From Channallabes apus (lineage: Eukaryota; Chordata; Actinopteri; Siluriformes; Clariidae), in the NCBI GenBank assembly GCA_030522415.1, contig CM060114.1, forward strand, positions 26,807,304-26,871,303: DNA of 64,000 nt, written 5' to 3'. Each line of letters begins with the position of its first letter. Position 1 is the first letter of the stretch. Position numbers and translations under genes: made by a program. The notes below the pieces were generated by a model. It was not told where the DNA came from, did not search any database, and saw only the letters and a program-made list of their open reading frames with translations. Below are positions 1-11,100 of the stretch, piece by piece.

Positions 1-213
1 AGTGGAGAAAGTCATGGAGAAGGTACTGTAAGGAACGTTATGAACCCTAGCAATTTTTAAATGAAATTTTGGTTTGCTTTATGTAGATATCTGCATTTAC
101 TTTCCCAGTCTTTGGAGAGAGTTTATAAGGAATTCACAAATTCATACTGTATGTATCAACGATATACAGTACATTCATCACTGGGTTATATAATATTACA
201 AAGGTATGAATGC

Positions 214-335
214 GGGTGGCATGTTAGTGGTTAGCACTGCCACCTTGCACCACCAGGGTCCGGGTTTGATTCCCGGCCGCTTTCGATTCCCACCTCAATG
301 CATATTCTCCTCGTGCTTAGTGAGTATTCCCCCCC
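214..335 (+). mobile_element. SINE head fragment
   Basis: ggcatgttagtggttagcac followed by ccagggtccgggtttgattc on the + strand retains A- and B-box sequences. The body is truncated after about 330. Confidence 0.7.
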
Positions 336-852
336 GCCAGTATGTATGTAATGTATTGGATCTGTATGAATAATTAAACAGCTCTGTGCACTACAGACTT
401 AAGTGACAAAATGTAGCTCTAATACAAAATAAAAAACTGCTGTAGAAGCAAAGATTACTTTTATTTAGAAAAGGGGCTGATTTAAGTGTTTTCAAACTGG
501 AAAAGTCATTAACTCCTGAAAAACTGTTAATGCAATGTACTGAAGAGGAAATCACATATTGATGAGGGTAAAACGCTGATTCCATTTATTTTCCATATAA
601 TACACTTGTGCTTTCATCACTTTCATCACTTTCTCAGTCCTGAGAGGAGTGGAGTGAAAAACCTATGTAAATCTATAAATAAAGGAAAAAAATCATAAAG
701 ATATATTGTGTAAAGGTGAGTCACTCCTCATTTCTTCGTATTATATTTAATTAGATGATCTAGATTAAAATTAAAGAAATGTCCACTCAGAATTCAACAT
801 CAGCAATAGAATCATCACTGGCCTAATCATCTCACTATTGTACTTAAGTATA
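336..852. other. No gene seen
   Basis: AT-rich non-coding sequence between a SINE head and a Tc1-like element; nothing recognised. Confidence 0.5.
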
Positions 853-1391
853 CACTACCGTTCAAAAGTTTTAGATCACTTTCTAACTCCATGATGGTTC
901 CTGATGTTTATTTCTTTCTACATTGTAAAGGAATGCTGAAGGCGTCCAAAAAATGCATTAATCTCCTTTGAACAGTTGATATTGAGATGTTTCTGCTACT
1001 TCTGCTCTGTAAAGACTTCATAACGCCTCTAATCTGAGGTGCTGTTAATTGGTCATTTTTCTAAATGAACTTCTCGTCTGCAGCAGAGGTAGGTTTTGGT
1101 CTCGTCCTCCTGGGACGGCCTTCATGAGAGCCAGTTTCATTATGGTGCTTGACGGATTTTGCAAATGCACTTGACAATACTGTTCTTGCAAGAACTATTA
1201 CAGAAAGGCCGACCTCTGTGTCTTAAAATAACAACTAACTGTTGTTTTTCTTGTTGTTACATAATTACCTAATTCCATATGTGTTATTTTATAGTTTTGA
1301 AATCCCCAGTATTGTTGTAGAATGTAGAAAATAAATCACTAAACAAAAATAAAGAAATTTGCATGTGACCCCAAACTTTTGAACGGTAGTG
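853..1391 (-). mobile_element. Internally deleted Tc1-like element with complete inverted repeats
   Basis: TA-flanked ends CACTACCGTTCAAAAGTTTT at left and its inverted partner aacttttgaacggtagtg at right define 539 bp. The interior read on the - strand retains a fragment of Tc1 transposase (PKPTSAADEKFI, compare the family's PRRTSAAE) with stops. It is non-autonomous and related to the relic at 39280. Confidence 0.85.
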
Positions 1392-1393
1392 TA

Positions 1394-1759
1394 TATTTCA
1401 CATATCTGTGCTTCACTAGTGTAGTTTTCTTAGTGTATACTTCTTACTTTTAATTCAATTAAATTCAATTTTATTTATAAAGCGCTTTTAACAATGGTCA
1501 TTGTCTCAAAGCAGCTTCACAAAAATGACAGAAATTTTTTTAGAAGAGAAAATATTTGGAAGTGTGTATGTGTGAGAAAAATGTGTCTAGATAATAATTA
1601 CTCCCCTACATCAGCACAGCAAATTCTGTACTTTAACTTATCTACATTACTGCATGGTGTCGTGTTACCTAATGAATCTTCTCACTATTATGTGTGACAT
1701 AACATCATACATCATTACGTGACATGCCTTCCCTTCTAGACAAAAACAGTACAGACAAA
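1394..1759. other. No gene; short dispersed repeat
   Basis: The phrase ttttatttataaagcgctttt at about 1468 with the following tctcaaagcagcttcac is a common fish repeat snippet, also seen in variant form near 23251. Nothing else recognised. Confidence 0.45.
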
Positions 1760-2056
1760 GACTTCCAACGGCAAAAACAGTCCATCAGAGGGACAACCCA
1801 TGTGAGATGTTGTGAAGATAAAGTCAGAGAGGCCAGATTGAGGTGGTTTGGACATGTTCAGAGGAGAGATGGTGAATATATCGGTAGAAGGATGCTGAGG
1901 TTGGAACTGCCAGGCAGGAGGTCTAGAGGAAGACCAAAGAGGAGATTTATGGATGTAGTGAGAGAGGACATGAAGTTAGTTGGTGTGAGAGAAGAGGATG
2001 TAGAGGATAGGGTTAGATGGAGGCAGATGATATAGCGACTCCTGAAAGGCAAAGAA
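1760..2056 (+). mobile_element. LINE 3' fragment (reverse transcriptase C-terminus)
   Basis: The + strand encodes [20 protein letters not shown] then GRRSRGRPKRRFMDVV, the zinc-knuckle-like C-terminal region of a fish LINE polyprotein. It ends with atagcgactcctgaaaggc, the worn 3' tail. 5'-truncated, as usual for LINEs. Shares long identical stretches with the copy at 20157. Confidence 0.8.
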
Positions 2057-2293
2057 GATTTCTACACTTTTTAATTTCTTTAAAGCCACTTTGTAACACA
2101 GCTTGATTGCAGTAAGCAAGAAAATGTTCTTTTATAATAAAAAAAAATCTAAGTAATGGTGTTCGCATTGCTTTTCTAATAGATTTATACTGTAAATATG
2201 TAGTCCAATAAGTTCTTTCTTCATTCAATTACTACAAAATTTACATTTTGTGTTGATGAACTCAATTACAAAAGCTACAATGTATATATTGCT

Positions 2294-2530
2294 ATGGAAT
2301 TACTATCAAATTCTAAACTGTACACACCTGCACCATACACACAGATGCAGTTGTTGGGGATGATTAGTTCCCCAATGAATAGCTTCACCCCTCTGGACGA
2401 CTTCTTTCCTGCCAGTGGAGAGGCCATGAGTGAATCCGAGCTCCTCTACTGCTTCCGCCGTGATTCGGACAAGGTTCAGAACTACTTGAAGATCCTTAAA
2501 TGCAGGCTTGTAGCTGGTCTTGGCTGCTGA
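2294..2530 (+). other. Unrecognised 78-codon open frame with coding-like base balance
   Basis: Between AT-rich flanks, about 2340-2530 has balanced G+C and opens both a + frame (SPMNSFTPLDDFFPASGEAM, then SESELLYCFRRDSDKVQNYL) and a - frame of similar length. I recognise neither product. It could be a processed fragment of a host gene, an exon or a decayed transposable element. Confidence 0.25.
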
Positions 2531-2539
2531 GCACCACAC

Positions 2540-3700
2540 ACCTGCATTGCTGGACTGTATACTGTATATTGCTCTGAGTGCACTTCAGTTCTTGATGTTC
2601 CACTACTTATGTACAGTATATGTTTGCTTCCCATATACAATAACCTGTTTTTAAAACTTGCATTAGTCAATTATCGTGAAGGTTGACAAAGAAACTGAAC
2701 AGCATAGAAAAATAAATAAATAAATATTTATTTATTGCATGTAGGGATATGAATAAAATGAGTAAATTCATTGCTGTTTAAAGTGTATTCGTTTTTATAA
2801 GAACTCTCTCTACACTTTCATAATCATTCACTGTTAATAAATCAGTTAATGTTATTTTTTTTAAATGTAATATAATACATAAGGGATTTTCCAATTGTTC
2901 AGTGGATTATGTCATTTGGAGGAAATGACAAGAAACAAAAGGTTTAACCAGTTCAGTAACAGCCTAAGGCACTGCTCAAACTATTAGTGTGCGCTGTGTG
3001 AACCTTTAACATTTCTAACACACAGCCTTGTGTGTACAGACTTCGCTCATTGTGAATAGTTCCTTTTTTACTGTGAGAAACTACAGGATAATAGGATGTA
3101 ATACCTAATGTATTATTACATATTACATGTACTAATTATTATATGTACTATTGTAGTATATTACATAACTATACAAAACATACAGTAACTAGTGAAGGAA
3201 TTTTTTATTTTAATTGCATCATGTTACAGTGCAGATAATGTGTAAATTCATATCATGTAAATAACTAATAATTACCTTTTGCTAGAATTGGACATGCTGC
3301 CTATAGAATTACAATTCCTACTTGAGCTGAAAAAAAAATAGCATACTGTAGCTTAAAATAACAAATTATTTAAGAAATGTAGCAATGATGGCATTCAAGA
3401 AATTATGCCTTCAAAGCCTACAAGATGAGTGAATTTGCAAAAATAAAAAAAAATCTAAAAATTTTTGAAAATGTAATTAAGCACAAGTATTTAATTTCAA
3501 TATACATAAAACAAGTGTAATATTGACCTGATATTATTTATATAATAATATGTCCCTGTATTGTATTATTTGTATATGCATTATTTATATGCTCTTTATA
3601 GGAACCTGAGCTGGCTCTTAAAACATAGGAACATGAAACCATCAAAACAACACTTTTACAAAAGCAAGTGTGTAAAACAACATGAGTAATGCTTAATTAA
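2540..3700. other. No gene seen
   Basis: Very AT-rich sequence with several TACAGTA/TACTGTA words (2560, 2612, 3181, 3344) and no credible frames. Confidence 0.5.
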
Positions 3701-3702
3701 AA

Positions 3703-4085
3703 AGCAAGTCCTGGGATAGGCTCCAGGACTCTGCGACCCTGTATACAGGATAAAGCCGTATAGACAATAAGGAAGTGAACGAGTGAACATGACAGCGGCA
3801 TGGTGGCGTATTGGTTGAGGGTTTGATTCCCACCTCTGGTCTGTGTGCCTTTTCTCCCTGTGCCTGATGGGTTTCCTCTGGGTACTCCATTAATACTTTG
3901 TCCCACAGTTCAAAGACATGCAGATTAGGCTAATTAGCATTCCTAAATTGCCCAGAGTGTGTGAATGAGAGTCTGTGCTCTGAGATGGATCGGCACCCAG
4001 TCGCATTCATTGTGCCTGAGGTCTCCTGGGATAGGCCGCAGGCCTCCCGTGACACTCTACAGGATAATCGGTGTGGTGAATGATT
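3703..4085 (+). mobile_element. Two tandem SINE copies: tail fragment plus near-complete copy
   Basis: 3703-3790 is only the 3' part (aagtcctgggataggctcca to gaacgagtgaa). A second, near-complete copy runs from gcggcatggtggcgtattgg (about 3791) to ggtgtggtgaatgatt. Both are diverged. Confidence 0.75.
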
Positions 4086-4089
4086 AAAA

Positions 4090-4875
4090 ATTCAATATTT
4101 AGGTTTCCATTGCCATATCAGAAGGGTTCATAGTAGTACCCCTAAAGGAAGCTATTTACCTTTAAGAAAATACTGTTCTTGTACTAAAGTCTTCTGTAAA
4201 TGTCAAACAGTTTTACGTATTCATTCATCAGACATTTCATCACAACTTTGACTTATCTGCCCCTTGTAATATTGCAAATGTTATGTTAAATTCTTTTTTA
4301 TCTTTTGGAATAGGATAAATAGGGACATTATGGGGTAAAAAAAAAAAAAACCCACACATTTGAAGAGAAGAAAACCTGTTAATATACTTCTGGCTTACAT
4401 TTAAACCAATGAAGGCATTATTTTGGTAACAAATTCCTGATATTCATTATACTCGGCCTGGTAATTATGGTACTGATGAAGGCATTTACAGAACATCACA
4501 ATGTGTTAGATATAGATCCATATGAATATTAAACTCTATCCCATGGCTCACTCAGTATATGCACCTTGGAGCCTCTCAAACATGCATCTTGGAGTTAAAC
4601 AGCAGCCTCTAGTGGTGGACATGAGGAGGTAACATCCTGAACACTGATTTATTCTTGTGTTGCTGTAGATTTTTCATAGGATGGCAGCAAATCTCAAGAT
4701 ATTCTCTAATACTTTATAAAACATTTCTTAGCAGCAAGGGGAAAAAACAGATGTGGAAACTTCATTAGGGGGCACTGTTGAACAGAAATACCAATAATAC
4801 ACTAAAGATATTAGGGGTAGATGATTTCCTGATGTGTACAGCTGTGTTAAGCGACTCAGAACATGGCACTTTTTC
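4090..4875. other. No gene seen
   Basis: AT-rich, with an A homopolymer near 4337; nothing recognised. Confidence 0.5.
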
Positions 4876-4879
4876 TTGT

Positions 4880-5145
4880 TCAAAGGGTGGATCGTGATCC
4901 TGATTTTTATTTTATGGGTTTATGTCCGCACATCTTTCACAGTCTTTTAGCTGATCTTTAATTAACTGCTGTCGTTTTCCTTTGTCTGACCTGTCTGATG
5001 TCAGGTAGTTAATACACCAGTGGTTACAATCTTTGTCAGGACATTCCAGATAATTGTACTGTGTAATGGCTGCTTTTCTCTCTGTTCTCAGCTTCACAAT
5101 TTCTTGCTTTTCTTGCAAAGATAGCTCTCTTGTCTTCATGTTGGT
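4880..5145 (-). mobile_element. Tc1-like transposase N-terminal relic
   Basis: The - strand frame from 5139 begins MKTRELSLQEKQEIVKLRTE, matching the start of a common fish Tc1 transposase subfamily. The similarity then fades, suggesting frameshift and decay. No clear terminal repeats were found. Confidence 0.6.
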
Positions 5146-5149
5146 TTAT

Positions 5150-5930
5150 CCTTTTTAACAGAAAAAATGCAGTATTCACAGGTGCAACCCAGGCTCAAAC
5201 CAAAAGCCCTTTAACAGGGCACACCAGGGCAGTTTTTTTTTGCTAATTTTTGTGCATAAAAGTGTAAACGTTTGTTATCTGTGTTCTATTGTATAAATAA
5301 CTGTATAGAATAATATATAATTGTATAAAATAAAAAATCGGCTCATGTGTTTTTAGTCTTTTACTTTTCATTTTATTCAAATAAAAAAAAAAAAAGGTCC
5401 AACTTTTTCCGGAATTCAGGTCAAATATGTATAATAAAACTGTAATGTCAGCGTGTCTGAACATTAAAGATATTTGTGAAAAAATCATTTGGGGTGACGT
5501 AAGATGATTAATAGAACGCATCAAGATGGATCTTCATTTTTTTCTGTTTGTTTGTGCACGCATCACATTAAAACTACTAAACAAATCTAAATCTGGTTTT
5601 CATAGCTGTATTTGGCAGCTTGGTGTAAAATATAGGCTTTTGGCCCACAGGAAGAGAAGATATGCTTCTTTGAAATTTAAATGGAAATTGCCCGTATATC
5701 ATTAAAAAATCGACCTTGGAAAAATTTTTGTTCCAAAATTCACTTAAATTCCACACAAATGAACACATCTAGTATAAAATATGTGTAGGAACACCAATTT
5801 GAAAGCATAGCGCAAATTATGCACATAGTGTGTAAAAGAATATGTTAGCTGCAACATTGTTTTATGTTTTATGCATATTCATTCTTTCATTTGGTCATTT
5901 ATTAGTCATCTTCAGGGGCCAGTATTTTTG
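5150..5930. other. No gene seen
   Basis: AT-rich non-coding sequence between Tc1 and mariner relics. Confidence 0.45.
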
Positions 5931-5934
5931 CATA

Positions 5935-6310
5935 CACAACTACAAACTACTTGCTTGTAAAACTCCAAGGGACGTTAAAGTCAAACTGGAACTTGTGATG
6001 AAATTTCTTGTGAATGAAGGTGTAAAACCATTTGACATTACAGAAGACTTCATGGACATTACAGGGATGAGACTCATAAAAGCAGCATTTGAATAGTGCA
6101 AAGATTTTTTAAAAAGCCAATATGTCCTTTAATGACTATCCTGGCTAAGGTGGCTTAGAGCCCACTGCAGTCGCTCCAGTGAACAATCAGCAAGTAGAAC
6201 GCCTGATCCTTGCAAAGCGAAGGATAACTTGCTGCCCAACTTGTGGAAGAGATACATCCATCTGTGGAAACTGTATACATAATTAATCACCAGCTTGTTA
6301 CAGGAAGTCA
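5935..6310 (+). mobile_element. Mariner-like relic
   Basis: The + strand encodes KLELVMKFLVNEGVKPFDI and, after a break, QQVERLILAKRRITCCPTCG, resembling mariner transposase N-terminal segments. The same CPTCGRD..CGNC reading recurs in the relic at 16020. It is broken by stops and frameshifts. Confidence 0.55.
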
Positions 6311-6311
6311 T

Positions 6312-7350
6312 CTGAAAGTTATTACCACATCCCTCTTACAGTCATGACCCTTATTAAAGTCACTCTAACCATTATGCTTGCTCTTTTTTTTTTTTTTACT
6401 TCCAACACATCAACTTCAGGGGAAAAAAGTTCACTAGCTATATTTTGATGGCTAAAAATATTTTGATTTTGATTGCTAGAGGACAAGGTCACAGCAACTC
6501 TACAACTACAGGACTTGGAAGATGTTTCCTGGCTTCAGTGGTTAGGACATTTGAAAAGTGATCTAAGGAAGGAAATGTATTATTACTTACGCCTAACATA
6601 AAATAAAAAAAGCACATGTAAACACCAATACTCAGTATTGATGATGATTTTATCTATTTTTTTAATTATACATATAGACATTATACATATATTCAGAAGC
6701 TACTTCTGAAGTTTATGTAACATGGAATTGATCAGTCTTGCTTCCCTAAAAATTTAAAGTTGCTAACTTCAAACCATAATACTTTAAAATGCTAATTATT
6801 CACATTTCATTGAGGATTGATACTAAAATTGCTGTAAGCTTCTTGAAGCATATGACCTGTAAAACTTGTTGCTTAAATTGGTTTTTGGTACAGTTTCAAA
6901 TGCAAAAAAAAAAAAAACAGTATTTGTTGTGGTGTCCGTGTGACCATGACAAATTCATGTTCCAACATTTTATCAATTTTGAGTTGTTTATTTTTATTTT
7001 TTTTATGTTCATGTCATTTTATGTGAAATCTAAATTGGCCATGTTTCATCTGAATGAAAATTAAGATCATTGTGAAATATTAAAATTCAAATAAGTTACG
7101 GACACCACATACTGTACATTAAAAAGGGCATTGTATGTAGCAAATGTGTTTCTTTTTATCTGATAAAAATATAAATGTGTATGAATATTTACAAGATTTA
7201 CAGGATATAAAAAGCATTAAGTCTTATAAATACTGATCATGGTGTTATATGATCCGATCTGAATTCACTTTCAGACCAATCCTATTCACTTTTTCACCTA
7301 GTGTAGGTGAGACACTTTTTTTTTATCACCAATACCATGTTTTTGGCAAA
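6312..7350. other. No gene seen upstream of nuak1
   Basis: AT-rich sequence with short frames only. The C homopolymer, CA repeat and purine tract that follow are listed separately. Confidence 0.5.
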
Positions 7351-7354
7351 AAGA

Positions 7355-7368
7355 CCCCCCCCCCCCCC
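7355..7368. repeat. C homopolymer (14)
   Basis: A run of 14 C residues upstream of the nuak1 promoter region. Confidence 0.9.
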
Positions 7369-7465
7369 ACATACACGCACTAACAGAAGTTATTATTTCA
7401 GCTAATCAATGCACTTCACTTACAGAAGCACGACACAATGTGGCTCTTTTGTCATCTTCAAATGA

Positions 7466-7486
7466 AACACACACACACACACACAC
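7466..7486. repeat. CA microsatellite
   Basis: About 10 AC units about 400 bp before the nuak1 start codon. Confidence 0.9.
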
Positions 7487-7544
7487 GTGCTTGATTAAGT
7501 GAGGATAAAGCCCGCCTATCAGCCTGCATTCCTCATCCTCACAC

Positions 7545-7632
7545 TGGAGAGATGAAGGAGGAAGATGATGATGATAGAGGAGGAGGAAGAAGATGATGAT
7601 GATGATGATGACAGAGGAGGAGGAGGAAAGTA
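7545..7632 (+). repeat. Purine-rich GAT/GGA repeat upstream of nuak1
   Basis: A nearly unbroken purine-biased tract of GATGAT and GAGGAG units ends about 230 bases before the nuak1 start codon. It may lie in the 5' UTR or proximal promoter. The strand asymmetry is seen directly; any regulatory role is inference. Confidence 0.7.
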
Positions 7633-7734
7633 GGCCGGCTGCGGGGCGGGTGTTGAACATGGCACTGTCTCGCGCACTGTCCGAGCCTCCAGATTAAACA
7701 GACTAAACACTACTGAACACTCCCACAGACACAC

Positions 7735-8100
7735 ACGCGGGCGTGCGCGCGCTCCAGCTGTTTAAACGCACGAGACCAATTCCGCGCGGATTACTACACG
7801 CGCACTTTCTTCACGCGCACAGTAAACCCTGCGCGAGGACCGAGAGGGACACATTTTAGCGACATGGAGACACTGTCCAGGACAGGGGCAGAAGACGAGC
7901 AGAGTGCGAGCGGAGAGCCTCCTCTCCCGGTGGACCATGCAGCCGCGGGTCCTTGGGGAAGCTCCAGCGTGAAGAAGCACCAGCACAAACACAACCTGAA
8001 ACACCGCTACGAGCTGCTCGAGACGCTCGGCAGAGGCACGTACGGCAAAGTCAAGAAGGCGGTGGAGAAACACACCGGCCGCGTGGTGAGTCTGCGAGTG
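7735..8100 (+). promoter_or_regulatory. nuak1: CpG-rich region over the nuak1 first exon
   Basis: A local island of CpG dinucleotides, with runs such as gcgggcgtgcgcgcgc at about 7738, stands out from the AT-rich surroundings and covers the end of the 5' UTR and all of coding exon 1. CpG islands at first exons commonly mark vertebrate promoters. I see no clear TATA box and cannot place the transcription start. Confidence 0.5.
7864..8085 (+). CDS. nuak1: nuak1 coding exon 1
   Basis: Residues 1-74, ending in phase 0 before the donor gtgagt. The ATG at 7864 is the first in frame and gives the usual basic histidine-rich lead ([14 protein letters not shown]) into the kinase domain and its glycine loop. 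No in-frame stop lies close upstream, so the start rests on family length and position. Confidence 0.93.
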
Positions 8101-11100
8101 CGTGGTTGCCAGATTGAGCGCTTTCCCTCATCATGATTCGATTTCTACATTAGGGTTTAATCTGACAGGAGTTCTGATTGTCTTGCACCTCCAGGGTCCG
8201 GGTTCGATTCCCGCCTTGGGGTCCGTGCGGATTTCGTGCGGTGTACCCCGGTTTCCTCCCACAGTTCAAAGATTAGGCTTTTCTAGAGTAGTGTGTGTGT
8301 GTGTGTGTGTGTTTGCCCTGCGATGGATTGACACCCCATCCAGGGTGTACAGTACCCCACCTCGTGTCTCCTGGGATAAGCTCCAGTCCACCGAACCTGT
8401 ATACAGGATAAAGCGGTATAGATGAGTGAGTGAGTTCTAATTGGATTTGTATCTTATACTGTATATAGTCAAACTATATGCAAAGGTCTCCTCCTTTAGT
8501 ATATACTGTAGTGATATGGCCAAAAATTTGTTGTGACTATACCAGAATGCTGAGCTTTGCATGCTCTTACAGTATCATTACAATTTTCTTCAACCTGAAC
8601 TAAGAGAGCCAAACCTGTTCCAGCATTTCCAGCAACACCTCCATGCACACACACACAAAAACAAAACATGATGCTGAAGTTGATGCATGAAAACGCATGT
8701 CCCCTGCGCAGAGCTTTAACCTCTGCATCCTGTACCACTTCACCTTGTAGCTGAATGACAACACATGCCATGCTCCGAAGTCTAGTGGAAAGCCTTTCCA
8801 GAAGAATGGAGCATATTATAAAGAGTGAAATCTGGAATGCAATGTTTAACGAGGACAAATGATAAGGTGTACAAAAACCTTTGGCCATATAGTATGGTTT
8901 ATTTTACATACAGTAGCAATGCACCTCTAAGCGTGTTAAAGGTACATGTGCTTGAATGTAGGTCAGAGATGCAAAAATGCAAGTTAAAGATGAACCCTAG
9001 GAATTAGTTTTAAGAGGATGAGCTAAAAAAAAAAAAAAAAAACCCACACAAAATGTTCTATATGATTATAAGTTTAACGAGTGTGTCGCTTTAATGTGAT
9101 GCATTAATAGTAACATTAATTGCCATAGGAATTAATATACTTTATAACTTTCTCAAAACATGCAATTAATATGAAAATGATGGTTTTCTATATAAAACCT
9201 GTCATATATTAAGGGAACTGTTTAATTTGTATTTCTATTGCTGTAAAAATATTCCCCCTCACTAGTTAAGTCTCTACACCCAAGTGACAAGGAAAAGTGG
9301 ATTTTGGGACCTTTATGTTTGTACTGTATAGAATTCAACTGTGAACGCAATCTGGCAACCCAGACAAGTCAAGATACTGCTTTCAGTCTACAAGTGAGAA
9401 CTGTAGAATTTATTGTCCATCATAAACCAGGGATTTAAGATTGCAGATGTTTCTTCAGCACTGCTTTAAAAAATAATAAAAGTTGTTTCATCACATGTGA
9501 AAACGTTTACAATTTTAAAACTGAAATCTTTATAACTGAAAAGTCTGTCATCACTGTGAATGAGTGAAAGAAGAAGAATTGCACAGAACAAATCATGGTC
9601 CATCCAGCAGAGGTTTGTGAAACACGGTTTTACAACAAAAAAGGTGAAAGGTTATAATGCAAGCATGCGAGTTATGTTAATATCAGTCTCGCGTGGGTAC
9701 TTATTCTGAGGCTTTAAAAGCTTCACATGAAGTTCAGATTCAGACACACACAAAAAAAACAAAAACACGGATGTCTGGCTTTTTTGTGTTTGTGAGCGTA
9801 CGTTAGCACATTCATCATCTGTGTGCAGCACAGTGCGTCACGAGGCTGCGAGCTCTGTGTGCAAACATTTCCCTTTCTATTTGGAAATATCATTGTTGGC
9901 TTCACTTCAGGCACTGCATTACTTTCGAGCACTGTACGATCCTGACACACTTCATACCAGCACGACGCCGTATATAAAGAAGCCGAAAGGCAGCTGAGCC
10001 TTCTCAGAAAGAGTACGACACAAACACGTTAAGCAATATCCTGTTGTGAGAGCGATGCGAGCCAGTCCTCTGAGAGAGACAGCAATGTTGATATGCACCT
10101 TGTGAAGGGCACATGACTTCATCCGTGTGTTTTTGTCCCGGTGGAATGACGAGGAGGTGCAAAATATGGATGCTGGTGGAAACAACACTTTGTTATGTCT
10201 ATCAGAGTCTGTCCTTGTCTTAACCAGATGAGATGAGGACGTTCCAGAATTCGTGGAGGAATGCTCGAAAAAATGCCACGCACTCAAGATGATTTCACAG
10301 TCTTGCTGAGATCCTAGAAAACCAAAAACCGCTTCCTTCCAGCTGTGTGAAAAGCTTCATAAGCGAGCCTGACGTCACTGATATTATAATTAGCCTTGCA
10401 TTCTCAGACTTCTAGTGTACTCCTCCAGTCGAATTGGAGTGTAAAGAATGCTTGATTCATTCTCACACTCAGACTCATGACTCAATATTAATAATGACTC
10501 GAGTGATAAGGACCATTCTTTCTAGGGAGATGATCTGAGTGTAATTTTGTGTAACTTGCTTCCTCAAGTTCCTTCACGCACCGCGGGATCAGCGTACAGG
10601 CTTTCATCCAAACAACCACTCAGATAAAACAGCACACCTGTTGTCTTGAACAATGCACTTCTCTGTATGCAAGAGAGTTAAGGTACCTTTAAACCGAAGC
10701 TTACACTCCGAAGAAGCCTCAAGCCAGCTGGCATATGCATCAAACGCAGGCCTGCTTAATGATCCGTAGCCAGTGCCCAGGCTTCGAGCCCTGCCCGGGC
10801 GTGTCAGTGTGCGCCTCCCTAAAGTCATATGACTTTAATGAGTTTATGCTTTCACTATAATTAAGGTCAGGTCTAAAAGGAACTTGACCCTAATTATAGT
10901 GAAAGCTTATTTTGACATACTGAGCCCCTAGTGTGCTTCTAAACCACACATGGACCAAACACACACACATTTTTTTTCCCTCTTAAAAACATACAGTACA
11001 ACACACTGTTTATTGGCCTGGAGATTCACACCCTCTTTGGTGTGAATGTTTTTTTCTAAAGAATGATATTTTTGGCATGTCGGTCAGGTGTATCGCTTCT

